Shown: positions 7,034 to 13,451 of the stretch, one piece after another | Numbering within the stretch: the first letter of the stretch is position 1 | How the letters are laid out: each line of letters opens with the position of its first letter | Assembly: GCA_003557085.1 (NCBI GenBank) | Contig: PWPR01000092.1 | Coordinates: forward strand, 1 to 13,451 | Direction of reading: 5' to 3' | Source of the DNA: Clostridia bacterium | Lineage (GTDB): Bacteria; Bacillota; UBA994; PWPR01 | DNA length: 13,451 nucleotides | Translations under genes and position numbers: made by a program | The notes under the pieces: generated by a model | The model's input: the letters and a program-made list of their open reading frames with translations, nothing else | Told to the model about the DNA's origin: nothing | Database searches by the model: none

Positions 7034-7696
7034 TTAGATAATATCATTCAATTTTTTCATTACAATATATCTATGATTGTCACAATATTTCAGCTTGAAT
7101 CCAGTAGACTCTGCTATTCTAAGTAATGAGTGCTTGGTAAAAAAAGAAATGTGGGTCATATCTCTGCGATAATGCCATTCTAAAAACTCATCTATATCGC
7201 CCTCATGAAGTAAAGTCATAAGCCCCAAATAACCGCCCACTTTCAAATGCTTATTAAAAAAGCGGAAGTACTTAAGAGGATCTTTTAAGTGTTCTATGAC
7301 CTCTGTTGATGTAATAAAGTCATATATTTTGTTTTTATAAACCTCTTCTGGTGCATAAAACAAATCATAAACATCCATTTGACAATTATAGTCTCTTTCC
7401 AAAATCGTGGCTAAGACTGGCTCTGGACCACTCCCAAAATCTATTCCTTTTTCACCTTTTGTAACATATTTGAACAATGCTTTATCAAGAAAACTCTTAA
7501 AATACTCTACATACTTAATATCTTCAATGGAGTTCTCGTGGTTTTCATATATCTGAAACTCTTCTTTTGGTTCCAGTAGGTTTTTCTCGTCTTTACTGAT
7601 AAAACCACATTTTTTACATAAATAGTAGTCATTATCAAATACTTTGTCAGTAAACTTTCTTGCAGTACCTTTACATATTTTACAAGTTTGAATCAT
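7034..7696 (-). CDS. Zinc-ribbon class I SAM-dependent methyltransferase
   Basis: This 220-residue protein has two parts. The N-terminus holds two CxxC pairs (Cys5/Cys8 and Cys27/Cys30), a likely zinc ribbon. A class I methyltransferase fold follows, with SAM-binding motif GIDFGSGPEP (84-93), an acidic end of the next strand (VYDLF near 109-113) and the TEVIEHL motif (131-137). EWHYRRDMTHISFFT (173-187) resembles the conserved region seen in Methyltransf_23-type proteins. The substrate cannot be read from the sequence. Its ATG directly abuts the TAA of the glycyl radical enzyme gene with no base between, and AGGA lies 9 nt upstream inside that gene, so the two are almost certainly co-translated. 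It could act on a related small molecule or protein, or be a passenger. Confidence 0.8.
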   Translation of the reverse strand: MIQTCKICKGTARKFTDKVFDNDYYLCKKCGFISKDEKNLLEPKEEFQIYENHENSIEDIKYVEYFKSFLDKALFKYVTKGEKGIDFGSGPEPVLATILERDYNCQMDVYDLFYAPEEVYKNKIYDFITSTEVIEHLKDPLKYFRFFNKHLKVGGYLGLMTLLHEGDIDEFLEWHYRRDMTHISFFTKHSLLRIAESTGFKLKYCDNHRYIVMKKLNDII

Positions 7697-10057
7697 TTAG
7701 AACTTTCCTAGATTAGTTCTTGATATTATTTCATCTTGAAGTGGTTCTCCTAAATCAACAAAATAGTCACTATAACCTGCTACTCTTACTAGCAAATCTG
7801 TGTATTTATCAGGATTTTTCTTTGCATCATAAAGTACTTCTTTATCCACTACATTAAATTGTATATGATGTGCTCCCATTCGAAAATATGTTCTAATTAG
7901 CCCTACTAAATTGCTAACTCCCTGACTGTTTGAGACTAATGCAGGCATAAGGCTCATATTTAGCAATGTACCTCCAGTTCTAACATGGTCCATTTTTGCT
8001 GCAGACTTTATTACTGCAGTAGGTCCATTTTTATCAGCACCCTGTACGGGTGATATTCCCTCTGAAAGAGGCATACTTGCCAATCTACCATCCGGCGAAG
8101 CTCCCATTATTGATCCAAAATAGATATGACAAGTAGTTGGCAGCATATTAATATGATACTTGCCACCTTTGGTATTTTTTCTCCCTTCTACTTCTGAGAA
8201 AAAAGCATCAAATACTTGTTGCATAATTTGGTCTGCTCGATCATCATCATTACCATAACGTGGTGTTTTATTCTGCAGAGTAAGTCTTAAAACTTCATTA
8301 TCTTCAAAGTTTTCATCAAGTGCCTTGATTAGTTCATTAAGACTAATACTCTTATTATCAAATACATGGGTTTTTATTGCACTTAAACTATCGGTAATAG
8401 AACCTATCCCCACTCCTTGGATAAAAGTCGTATTATATCTAGGTCCTCCATCATTATAGTCTTTACCTTTCTTAATGCAGTCATCCATAATTACAGACAT
8501 AAATGGTGCTGGACAATCTTTAGCATACATACTCTCTACAAGCTGATTACCTTTTACTTTTATATCGATAAAATGCTTCAATTGAGTTTTAAATGCATCA
8601 AATAGTTCCTCATAAGTCCTAAAGCTAGCTACCTCTCCTGTCTTTATTCCTAAGTCTTTTTTTGAAACTGGATCAAGCCCATTATGCAATGTTATTTCAA
8701 GGATTTTTGGCAAATTCAAATATCCTGTTAAAATATATGCTTCTTTACCAAAAGCACCGGTTTCTATACAGCCACTTTTGCCACCTTCTCTAGCATCTTC
8801 TATACTTTTTCCCATTCTCAACATTTCTTCTATTACCATATCTGTATTGAAAATAGAAGGATAACCATATCCTTTCTTTATTACTTCTATAGCTTCTTTT
8901 ATGAAATGATCACTATTTTTAGCACTAACTTGAATATTACAGCCAGGTTGTAGCAAATGGATTTCATCTACCACTTCCAAAAGCAAGTAGCTAATCTCAT
9001 TTACTCCATCTAAACCGTTTTTGTCGACTCCTCCAATATTAATATTAGTAAAATCGTTATACGTACCACTTTCTTCCGCTGTTATTCCAACTTTTGGTGG
9101 CGCAGGGTGATTGTTAAACTTCACCCAGAAGCATTCTAATAGCTCTTTTGCACCTTCTCTATTAATTACGCCTTGAACTAAATCTTTTTTATAAAATGGA
9201 TAAATATGTTGGTCTAATTTTCCTGGGCTAAAAGCATCCCAAATATTTAACTCTGTTATACAAGCAAGATGAATAAACCAATACATTTGCAGAGCTTGCC
9301 ACATATTTTGTGGGGCATGTTCTGGAACCATATTACAATTATCAGCAATTTTCTCTAACTCTACTTTTCTATCAACTGATTTTTCTGACTGAGCTAGCTT
9401 ACTTGCATAATTTGCATATCTTTTTGCCAGTAAAATAACTGCGTCAATTGATATTTTCATTGCTTTATACTGAATTAGCTTAGCTGAAGCTTCAGAATCA
9501 CTGTGAAAGTCTAGTTTTTCTATTTCTTTATCTATATCATCTCTAAAATCTTTAAGACCTCTATCGTATATTTTTCCATCCATAGCAGTATGCCCAGGTG
9601 CTCTTTGCTCCATAAACTCTGTAAACATCCCTGCATTGTAGCAATCCAGCCACATGTCTTCAATATTAGTAAATATCTTTTCTCTCATTGAGCGACCTTG
9701 CCAAAAAGGAATAATCTCGTTCTTGTATACACTTATCACCTGCTCATCTACTAAATACGGTGTTTTCTCTCTTGAATTTAAAATATTTAAATCCTCAATA
9801 GTATGGCAAGTAAGCTCTGGGTAAGTTGAGACTGCCTTTGGCGCCTCTCCTCTTTCACCAACTATTAGCTCTCCTTCACCAATATATAAACTTTTGTTTT
9901 CACATATATAGTAAAAAGCTTTAGCTCTCATAATTGGAGTATCATATTTGCCAATATTATCTTTATAAAAATCAGTTATTAGCTTAGCTCTCTCAGCTGA
10001 TATATACGGTTTTGTGCTAAAGCTTAACTCTCTCAATCTCTCCACTCTTTTATTCAT
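7697..10057 (-). CDS. hypD: Glycyl radical enzyme, probable trans-4-hydroxy-L-proline dehydratase
   Basis: From the ATG at 10057 the protein has 786 residues. The radical loop RVAGYSD places the glycyl radical at Gly761, and GCIETG gives the thiyl Cys430 and catalytic Glu432. From memory of the Clostridioides difficile enzyme, substrate-pocket residues are all retained: FTEFMEQRAPGH, ELNIWDAF, ESGTYNDF, the Tyr in LTGYLN and MLPTTCH. That favours hydroxyproline dehydratase (product (S)-1-pyrroline-5-carboxylate) over pyruvate formate-lyase, glycerol or choline enzymes. An in-frame GTG at 10063 is a poor start because AGGAGG would touch it, whereas the ATG lies 6 nt from GGAGG. The activase gene is upstream; proC is not seen. 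This hypD is unrelated to the hydrogenase maturation gene of that name. Confidence 0.72.
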   Translation of the reverse strand: MNKRVERLRELSFSTKPYISAERAKLITDFYKDNIGKYDTPIMRAKAFYYICENKSLYIGEGELIVGERGEAPKAVSTYPELTCHTIEDLNILNSREKTPYLVDEQVISVYKNEIIPFWQGRSMREKIFTNIEDMWLDCYNAGMFTEFMEQRAPGHTAMDGKIYDRGLKDFRDDIDKEIEKLDFHSDSEASAKLIQYKAMKISIDAVILLAKRYANYASKLAQSEKSVDRKVELEKIADNCNMVPEHAPQNMWQALQMYWFIHLACITELNIWDAFSPGKLDQHIYPFYKKDLVQGVINREGAKELLECFWVKFNNHPAPPKVGITAEESGTYNDFTNINIGGVDKNGLDGVNEISYLLLEVVDEIHLLQPGCNIQVSAKNSDHFIKEAIEVIKKGYGYPSIFNTDMVIEEMLRMGKSIEDAREGGKSGCIETGAFGKEAYILTGYLNLPKILEITLHNGLDPVSKKDLGIKTGEVASFRTYEELFDAFKTQLKHFIDIKVKGNQLVESMYAKDCPAPFMSVIMDDCIKKGKDYNDGGPRYNTTFIQGVGIGSITDSLSAIKTHVFDNKSISLNELIKALDENFEDNEVLRLTLQNKTPRYGNDDDRADQIMQQVFDAFFSEVEGRKNTKGGKYHINMLPTTCHIYFGSIMGASPDGRLASMPLSEGISPVQGADKNGPTAVIKSAAKMDHVRTGGTLLNMSLMPALVSNSQGVSNLVGLIRTYFRMGAHHIQFNVVDKEVLYDAKKNPDKYTDLLVRVAGYSDYFVDLGEPLQDEIISRTNLGKF

Positions 10058-10059
10058 GT

Positions 10060-10920
10060 TCACCCTCCTATTTGCACAGAAATGTTGTGTTTATTAAATA
10101 TTAATACAGCTTGTTTGATTTGCTCTTCTGTTGGCTCTTTCAATCCCTTAAGTGCATAATCTATCTCAAATCTTGTATGCTTATCCTCTGCCATACTGTG
10201 ATAAGGCAACAAATATATCATACTTATATTAAGCTCATTGAGCAACTGTGCAATACTTTTGATATTATCTTTAGAGTCATTTAGTGTAGGTATCAAAGGA
10301 AATCTTATCCAAATATTGGCTCCCTTATCAAGCAAGTACTCTAGATTTTCGATAATTAACTTATTTCCTACTCCAGTAAGTTCTTCATGCTTTGAAATAT
10401 CAATATGTTTAATATCATATAGCCATAAATCTACAAAATCTACAATTTGGGCAATAGACTCCTTGTGGGCATAGCCACTAGTATCAATTGCTACATGAAC
10501 ATCATTTTCTTTAAGCTTCTTTAATAAATTAACTAGTTCTTTGCTCTGACATAGAGGTTCTCCTCCTGAAAAAGTGACCCCTCCTTGTGACTCTTCATAA
10601 AAAAGTATATCTTGTTTGATAATCTTATAAAGCAACTTGGGAGTCATCAGCTCACCTACAAGCTCCCTCGCCTCGCTTGGGCATAAAGCAACGCATTTAA
10701 GGCATAAATTGCAATTATCAGACTCACATACATTATAACAAATTTTGCAATCGATACATTTCCTTTGATTAATTTGGACCTTTTGCTTAAACTCTTGGCT
10801 TTCTGGATTGTGACACCATAGACAACTCAATGGGCATCCCTTTAGAAAAACTGTAGTTCTCAGCCCTGGTCCATCATGAACTGAATACTTTTGAATATTG
10901 TAAACCATTAATTTAGACAA
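10060..10920 (-). CDS. Glycyl radical enzyme activating enzyme (radical SAM)
   Basis: This 286-residue radical SAM protein would abstract a hydrogen from the glycine of the neighbouring enzyme. The SAM cluster motif is Cys29-x3-Cys33-x2-Cys36 (CPLSCLWC), followed by an inserted ferredoxin-like region with eight cysteines (55, 58, 61, 65 and 70, 73, 76, 80). These probably hold two extra [4Fe-4S] clusters, as in activases of the dehydratase and decarboxylase type; pyruvate formate-lyase activase lacks them. FSGGEP (117-122) binds SAM. The start is TTG: GAGGT lies 6 nt before it, while the first ATG is 12 bases further in, too far from that site. Its stop is followed within 3 bases by the dehydratase ATG, so the pair is one transcript. 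Confidence 0.93.
   Translation of the reverse strand: MSKLMVYNIQKYSVHDGPGLRTTVFLKGCPLSCLWCHNPESQEFKQKVQINQRKCIDCKICYNVCESDNCNLCLKCVALCPSEARELVGELMTPKLLYKIIKQDILFYEESQGGVTFSGGEPLCQSKELVNLLKKLKENDVHVAIDTSGYAHKESIAQIVDFVDLWLYDIKHIDISKHEELTGVGNKLIIENLEYLLDKGANIWIRFPLIPTLNDSKDNIKSIAQLLNELNISMIYLLPYHSMAEDKHTRFEIDYALKGLKEPTEEQIKQAVLIFNKHNISVQIGG
10063..10069 (-). promoter_or_regulatory. Ribosome binding site that sets the dehydratase start
   Basis: AGGAGGG at the very end of the activase gene lies 6 nt before the ATG at 10057-10055. The upstream GTG (10063-10061) is immediately adjacent to the GGAGG core and could not be used with it. Confidence 0.75.
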
Positions 10921-10926
10921 TTTCTT

Positions 10927-10931
10927 ACCTC
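10927..10931 (-). promoter_or_regulatory. Ribosome binding site supporting the TTG start of the activase
   Basis: GAGGT on the minus strand lies 6 nt before TTG (10920-10918). The later in-frame ATG at 10908 would be 18 nt away. Confidence 0.6.
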
Positions 10932-11191
10932 AATTCTTAAAAAACCTCTCTCAATCTATAATATCACTAATTTGAACTCTAATACTACAAAAACTCTTAT
11001 TACTCTGATTTTTGCTTATCTGAAAAAATTCAAATAGTTAACAACTTATTAAGTCTAAAAAAACCAAGCTTAACATCGTTAATCATTATACTTGTCTTGA
11101 TTATGAGATCATTAATATCTCACAGCTCCATATACCAAAAAGCCTTTAGTTATCAAAATGATGTTTTTAGAATAAATCTGCTTTTTATATG

Positions 11192-11219
11192 TTTACTTAT
11201 TAGTATTTTGCAGTACAAT
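11192..11219 (+). promoter_or_regulatory. Candidate promoter of the HD-GYP gene
   Basis: TTTACT (11192-11197) and TACAAT (11214-11219) are 16 bases apart. Transcription would start near 11226, just before the AGGGTGA ribosome site at 11229. Its position supports the internal TTG at 11241 as the start codon. Confidence 0.45.
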
Positions 11220-11228
11220 TATATTGAT

Positions 11229-11236
11229 AGGGTGAT
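11229..11236 (+). promoter_or_regulatory. Ribosome binding site that sets the HD-GYP start
   Basis: AGGGTGAT matches the anti-Shine-Dalgarno and is followed after 4 bases by TTG at 11241. No comparable site precedes the upstream TTG at 11097. Confidence 0.55.
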
Positions 11237-11240
11237 TAAA

Positions 11241-12083
11241 TTGAAAGCATTAATTAATATAGCAAACTTTCAAAAAGCATATGATATTATAGCAGGTAGT
11301 AAATACTATTATGAGATAATGAATAATATTAATAGTTATATTAGAACTATCAGAGATGAAGCTGATCTTAAAATTATGCTAAACTCTTATCCTTATATTA
11401 AAAACCACGGTGTTATGGTAAGTAATTTAGCTACAAGAATAGCCACTGGCCTTAACTTAGAAAAAAATCAAATACAAACCGTTACAATAGCTTCACTTTA
11501 TCATGATATTTCACAAATCTTTTTTCCTCTCAAAATTCAAACAAGTTTCAACATGTACGAAGATTCTCAAGTCCAGGCTTTAACTGCTCATACTATAATT
11601 TCAGCTGAGGTCATTGGTGCCCTCTTTGAATCAAGAGATATTTACACAACTATCTTATTACATCATGAGTATTTAAATGGCAGCGGATTCCCTTTTGGAC
11701 TAAAAGAAGAACAAATTCCTATTGAAGCGAATATTTTAAGATTAGCAGATTATTACATTAGCTTAGCTACAGAAAGTTACTTTTTTCCTGCTGAAAAAAA
11801 AGAAGACATTATTATAGATATATATAACAACATAAACACCTTATTTGATGAAAGGATAGTAATCGAGTTCTTAAGAGAAGTTAGAAAGGAATTAAAAAAT
11901 GAAGAGACACACTTTATTGACCTTGATAAAAAGTTGAACGAATGGAGAGACAACAAAGCTAATAAAGCCATGAAGTTAAAAAAAGTTTCTAACCATAGTA
12001 AAAAGAGAGATTATGGCAAACCTATTGATCTTGTTAAATCTCTTAGAGAACAATCCGCTTATCAGCAAAAATCAATAATATAA
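11241..12083 (+). CDS. HD-GYP domain protein with variant motifs
   Basis: From TTG at 11241 the protein has 280 residues. HD-GYP metal ligands appear in order: His56, His88-Asp89 (YHDISQ), His117, His141-His142-Glu143 and Asp170. Two motifs deviate: the usual HDIGK is HDISQ, losing the lysine next to the metal site, and the GYP signature is GFP (HHEYLNGSGFPFG, 141-153). Such enzymes usually hydrolyse cyclic di-GMP or related dinucleotides, and activity here is uncertain. No GGDEF, REC or sensor domain is attached. The C-terminus after about 235 is lysine-rich and unassigned. The frame extends upstream to TTG 11097; that form would add 48 residues with a hydrophobic stretch resembling a membrane anchor. 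It is the only plus-strand gene here. Confidence 0.75.
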   Translation: MKALINIANFQKAYDIIAGSKYYYEIMNNINSYIRTIRDEADLKIMLNSYPYIKNHGVMVSNLATRIATGLNLEKNQIQTVTIASLYHDISQIFFPLKIQTSFNMYEDSQVQALTAHTIISAEVIGALFESRDIYTTILLHHEYLNGSGFPFGLKEEQIPIEANILRLADYYISLATESYFFPAEKKEDIIIDIYNNINTLFDERIVIEFLREVRKELKNEETHFIDLDKKLNEWRDNKANKAMKLKKVSNHSKKRDYGKPIDLVKSLREQSAYQQKSII

Positions 12084-12112
12084 AAAACAGAGTAGAAATT
12101 CTACTCTGTAAT
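12081..12112. terminator. Shared terminator between HD-GYP gene and cysteine synthase gene
   Basis: ACAGAGTAG (12087-12095) and CTACTCTGT (12101-12109) form a perfect 9-bp stem with a 5-base loop. On the minus strand it is followed by TTTTT and serves the gene ending at 12149. On the plus strand it starts a few bases after the HD-GYP stop, with a poorer T tract (TAATAATTATT). Confidence 0.85.
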
Positions 12113-12148
12113 AATTATTCTATATTTATTCTGTTAATATTGCTTGTC

Positions 12149-13081
12149 TTAGATAAACAAGTCTTCCACACTTAAGTATCTATCTCCATTATCAGGTAAG
12201 ATTGTAACGACAACACTACCCTCAGGTAAAGACTTAGCAATTTTTATAGCTGCTGCTACATTTGTACCTGAAGAAACTCCTACAAATAAGCCTTCTTCTC
12301 TAGCTAACCTTCTTGTTGTTTCAAAGGCAACATCATCACAAATTTCTATAACTTCATCAAAGACATCCATTTCTAATATCTCAGGAATAAATCCATCCCC
12401 AATGCCTTGCTGGCGATGGCTTGTTACTTCTTTTCCTAATAGAACAGCAGCGCAATCAGGTTCCACTGCAACGACTTTAATGTCTTTGTATTTCTCTTTC
12501 AATACTCTTCCTGTACCAGAAATAGTGCCTCCAGTACCAATTGCTGCTACGAATGCATCTAGCTCAATATCACCTAACTGCTCTATAATTTCAGTACCGG
12601 TTCCTTTATGGTGAGCTTCTGAATTAGCTTGATTAATAAACTGTCCTGCTAAGATATACTTTGGATCTGACCCTACTAACTCTTTAGCTTTAGCTTCTGC
12701 TGCTGCAAAAGTGTCAGTAATACTATCATATGAAGGTGTAAGTATAATTTCTGCACCATAAGCCTTTATAGTTCTTATCCGCTCGCTACTCATACAATCA
12801 GGCATAATAATGGCACACCCATATCCTTTAACAGCTGCTACCAAACTTAATCCTATCCCCTGGTTCCCACTTGAAAATTCAACAATTACAGAATCTTTCT
12901 TCAACACACCTTGTCTCTCAGCTTCCTCAATCATGTTAAGTGCTGGTCTTATTTTAATGCTACCACTAGGATTTAGCCCTTCTACTTTAACTAAAACAGT
13001 TCTACCTAAGTCCTTTGTAATTTTATTTAACTTTACTAAAGGGGTGTTGCCAATTGCTTCTAAAATATTAGATTTTACCAT
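12149..13081 (-). CDS. cysK: PLP-dependent cysteine synthase family protein (divergent CysK-like)
   Basis: This 310-residue fold-type II PLP enzyme resembles O-acetylserine sulfhydrylase, which makes cysteine from O-acetylserine and sulfide. Features are AIGNTPLVKL (9-18), the PLP lysine Lys43, the phosphate loop GTGGT (182-186), SSG (270-272) and LPDNGDRYLS (295-304). Several conserved spots differ from ordinary CysK: the lysine motif reads SIKIR where SVKDR is usual, the substrate loop reads SSGNQG (70-75) where TSGNTG is usual, and GQFINQAN replaces the common GQFxNPAN. The donor or acceptor may therefore not be the standard pair; alternatives are O-phosphoserine or other amino-acceptor chemistry. 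GGAG lies 8 nt before the ATG. No cysE or transporter is nearby. The family is clear; the exact reaction is not. Confidence 0.8.
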   Translation of the reverse strand: MVKSNILEAIGNTPLVKLNKITKDLGRTVLVKVEGLNPSGSIKIRPALNMIEEAERQGVLKKDSVIVEFSSGNQGIGLSLVAAVKGYGCAIIMPDCMSSERIRTIKAYGAEIILTPSYDSITDTFAAAEAKAKELVGSDPKYILAGQFINQANSEAHHKGTGTEIIEQLGDIELDAFVAAIGTGGTISGTGRVLKEKYKDIKVVAVEPDCAAVLLGKEVTSHRQQGIGDGFIPEILEMDVFDEVIEICDDVAFETTRRLAREEGLFVGVSSGTNVAAAIKIAKSLPEGSVVVTILPDNGDRYLSVEDLFI

Positions 13082-13117
13082 TACCTCTTCTCCTTTATCT
13101 TACTAATCGCATAAAGT

Positions 13118-13150
13118 CATATGTCCGTAATATAAGGTTTTACGCATATG
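13118..13150. promoter_or_regulatory. Dyad operator candidate in the cysteine synthase leader
   Basis: CATATG (13118-13123) plus CGTAA (13126-13130) mirrors TTACG (13140-13144) plus CATATG (13145-13150): 11 paired positions with a 2-base bulge and a 9-base centre. It begins just after the -10 box and covers the expected transcription start, so a repressor site or leader stem-loop is plausible. It does not look like a T-box or SAM riboswitch. Confidence 0.5.
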
Positions 13151-13153
13151 TTT

Positions 13154-13162
13154 ATTTTAGCA
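13154..13162 (-). promoter_or_regulatory. Extended -10 promoter of the cysteine synthase gene
   Basis: The minus strand reads TGCTAAAAT (13162-13154), a TG-extended -10 element. No good -35 box is found 17 bases upstream; TTGGTA at 13175-13170 is too close. Transcription would begin near 13147. Confidence 0.45.
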
Positions 13163-13218
13163 TAATTTTTACCAAGATAATAATAAATTTAAGTTTAAAT
13201 TTTTCTCACATTAAACAC

Positions 13219-13245
13219 AAAAAAACAGAGCATAAATATGCTCTG
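13219..13245 (-). terminator. Terminator of the rRNA/tRNA transcript
   Basis: CAGAGCAT (13226-13233) and ATGCTCTG (13238-13245) form a perfect 8-bp stem with a 4-base loop, followed on the minus strand by seven T. It lies about 10 bases after the tRNA CCA end. Confidence 0.9.
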
Positions 13246-13254
13246 CTTGAAAAT

Positions 13255-13329
13255 TGGCTCCACAGGTAGGACTCGAACCTACAGCCCTCCGGTTAACAGC
13301 CGGATGCTCTACCATTGAGCTACTGTGGA
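13255..13329 (-). tRNA. tRNA-Asn (GUU)
   Basis: The 75-nt minus-strand sequence folds as a cloverleaf: acceptor stem TCCACAG/CTGTGGA, D stem GCTC/GAGC, anticodon stem TCCGG/CCGGA with loop CTGTTAA (anticodon GTT), and T arm GTAGG-TTCGAGT-CCTAC. The discriminator is G and the CCA end is encoded. It follows 5S rRNA by about 11 bases and is probably cut from the same precursor. Confidence 0.97.
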
Positions 13330-13340
13330 ATAAAAATAAT

Positions 13341-13451
13341 ATGGCAGCGTCCTACTCTCCCGGGACGTCTCCGTCCGAGTACCATCAGCGCTGGAGGGCT
13401 TAACTTCTGTGTTCGGTATGGATACAGGTGTATCCCCTCGGCCATAGCCAC
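13341..13451 (-). rRNA. rrf: 5S ribosomal RNA, 5' end just beyond the window
   Basis: The minus strand carries the conserved 5S core CATACCGAACACAGAAGTTAAG followed by the GATGGTACTCGG region and the 3' end AGAGTAGGACGCTGCCAT. The terminal helix needs about three or four more 5' bases (TGG-type), which lie outside the window, so about 111 nt of roughly 115 are seen. It is the last rRNA of an operon whose 23S gene should lie to the right. Confidence 0.95.

Larger units (their letters stand above)
10921..11240. other. Intergenic region between divergent activase and HD-GYP genes
   Basis: This 320-base AT-rich stretch must carry the promoters of both divergent genes. On the minus strand TATTAT near 10957-10962 could be a -10 box for the activase unit, but I find no good -35 box. 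On the plus strand there is one good candidate promoter at 11192-11219. A short inverted pair, TTAAG with CTTAA near 11050-11075, is too weak to interpret. No riboswitch, RNA gene or convincing small gene is visible. The plus-strand frame of the HD-GYP gene stays open upstream to a TTG at 11097, but that extension lacks a ribosome site. Confidence 0.5.

Noticed and set aside
7697..10057. Pyruvate formate-lyase or glycerol/choline-type glycyl radical enzyme
   Set aside because: A single thiyl cysteine in GCIETG, the activase with extra clusters, and the hydroxyproline-type pocket residues argue against pyruvate formate-lyase and fit hydroxyproline dehydratase better.
12402..13106. Plus-strand frames opposite the cysteine synthase gene
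   Set aside because: They mirror a gene with clear PLP-enzyme motifs and have no start signals.
1..13451. CRISPR array, insertion sequence or prophage
   Set aside because: No spaced direct repeats, transposase or integrase frames, terminal inverted repeats or phage genes were seen. The tRNA-Asn 3' end shows no duplicated attachment site within the window.

Overview
The window looks like chromosome of a low-GC, Gram-positive, anaerobic bacterium (Bacillota, probably a clostridial or halanaerobial-type lineage). The evidence is the AT-rich composition, strong AGGAGG-type ribosome sites, a Bacillus-style purE-B-C-S-Q-L order with the small-type PurL plus separate PurS and PurQ, a 5S rRNA followed by a tRNA with encoded CCA, and an oxygen-sensitive glycyl radical enzyme. 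The lineage below phylum is inference. All genes but one lie on the minus strand, so the layout below follows transcription from high to low coordinates.

The right end (13451-13219) holds the tail of an rRNA operon: 5S rRNA, tRNA-Asn(GUU) and a terminator. Next comes a divergent cysteine synthase-family gene (13081-12149) with its own extended -10 promoter, a long dyad over the expected start of transcription, and a terminator at 12087-12109. That terminator is shared with the only plus-strand gene, a variant HD-GYP protein (11241-12083).

Left of a 320-base intergenic stretch is a tightly coupled three-gene unit. It encodes a glycyl radical enzyme activase (TTG start), a glycyl radical enzyme that best fits trans-4-hydroxy-L-proline dehydratase, and a zinc-ribbon SAM methyltransferase whose start codon directly abuts the dehydratase stop. 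The activase would install the glycyl radical, and the dehydratase would turn hydroxyproline into pyrroline-5-carboxylate. The reductase usually needed next (ProC) is not in the window, and the methyltransferase's role is unknown.

guaA (GMP synthase) follows with its own promoter, which carries an almost perfect palindrome between -35 and -10, and a strong terminator. trmB (tRNA m7G46 methyltransferase) comes next. The left third is the de novo purine operon purE-purB-purC-purS-purQ-purL, with purL cut by the window edge. Its genes overlap by 1 or 4 bases except for 11 bases between purB and purC. Its control region has a good sigma-A promoter, a nested dyad with PurBox-like CGAA/TTCG cores, and a terminator-like hairpin in a leader of about 100 nt. 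The purine genes carry AIR and FGAR chemistry toward IMP; guaA completes the GMP branch and PurB also serves the AMP branch.

I found no CRISPR array, insertion sequence, prophage or attachment site. The points most worth checking are the purine leader, the guaA and cysK operator candidates, the dehydratase-methyltransferase coupling, the altered active-site motifs of the cysteine synthase homologue, and the variant HD-GYP protein.
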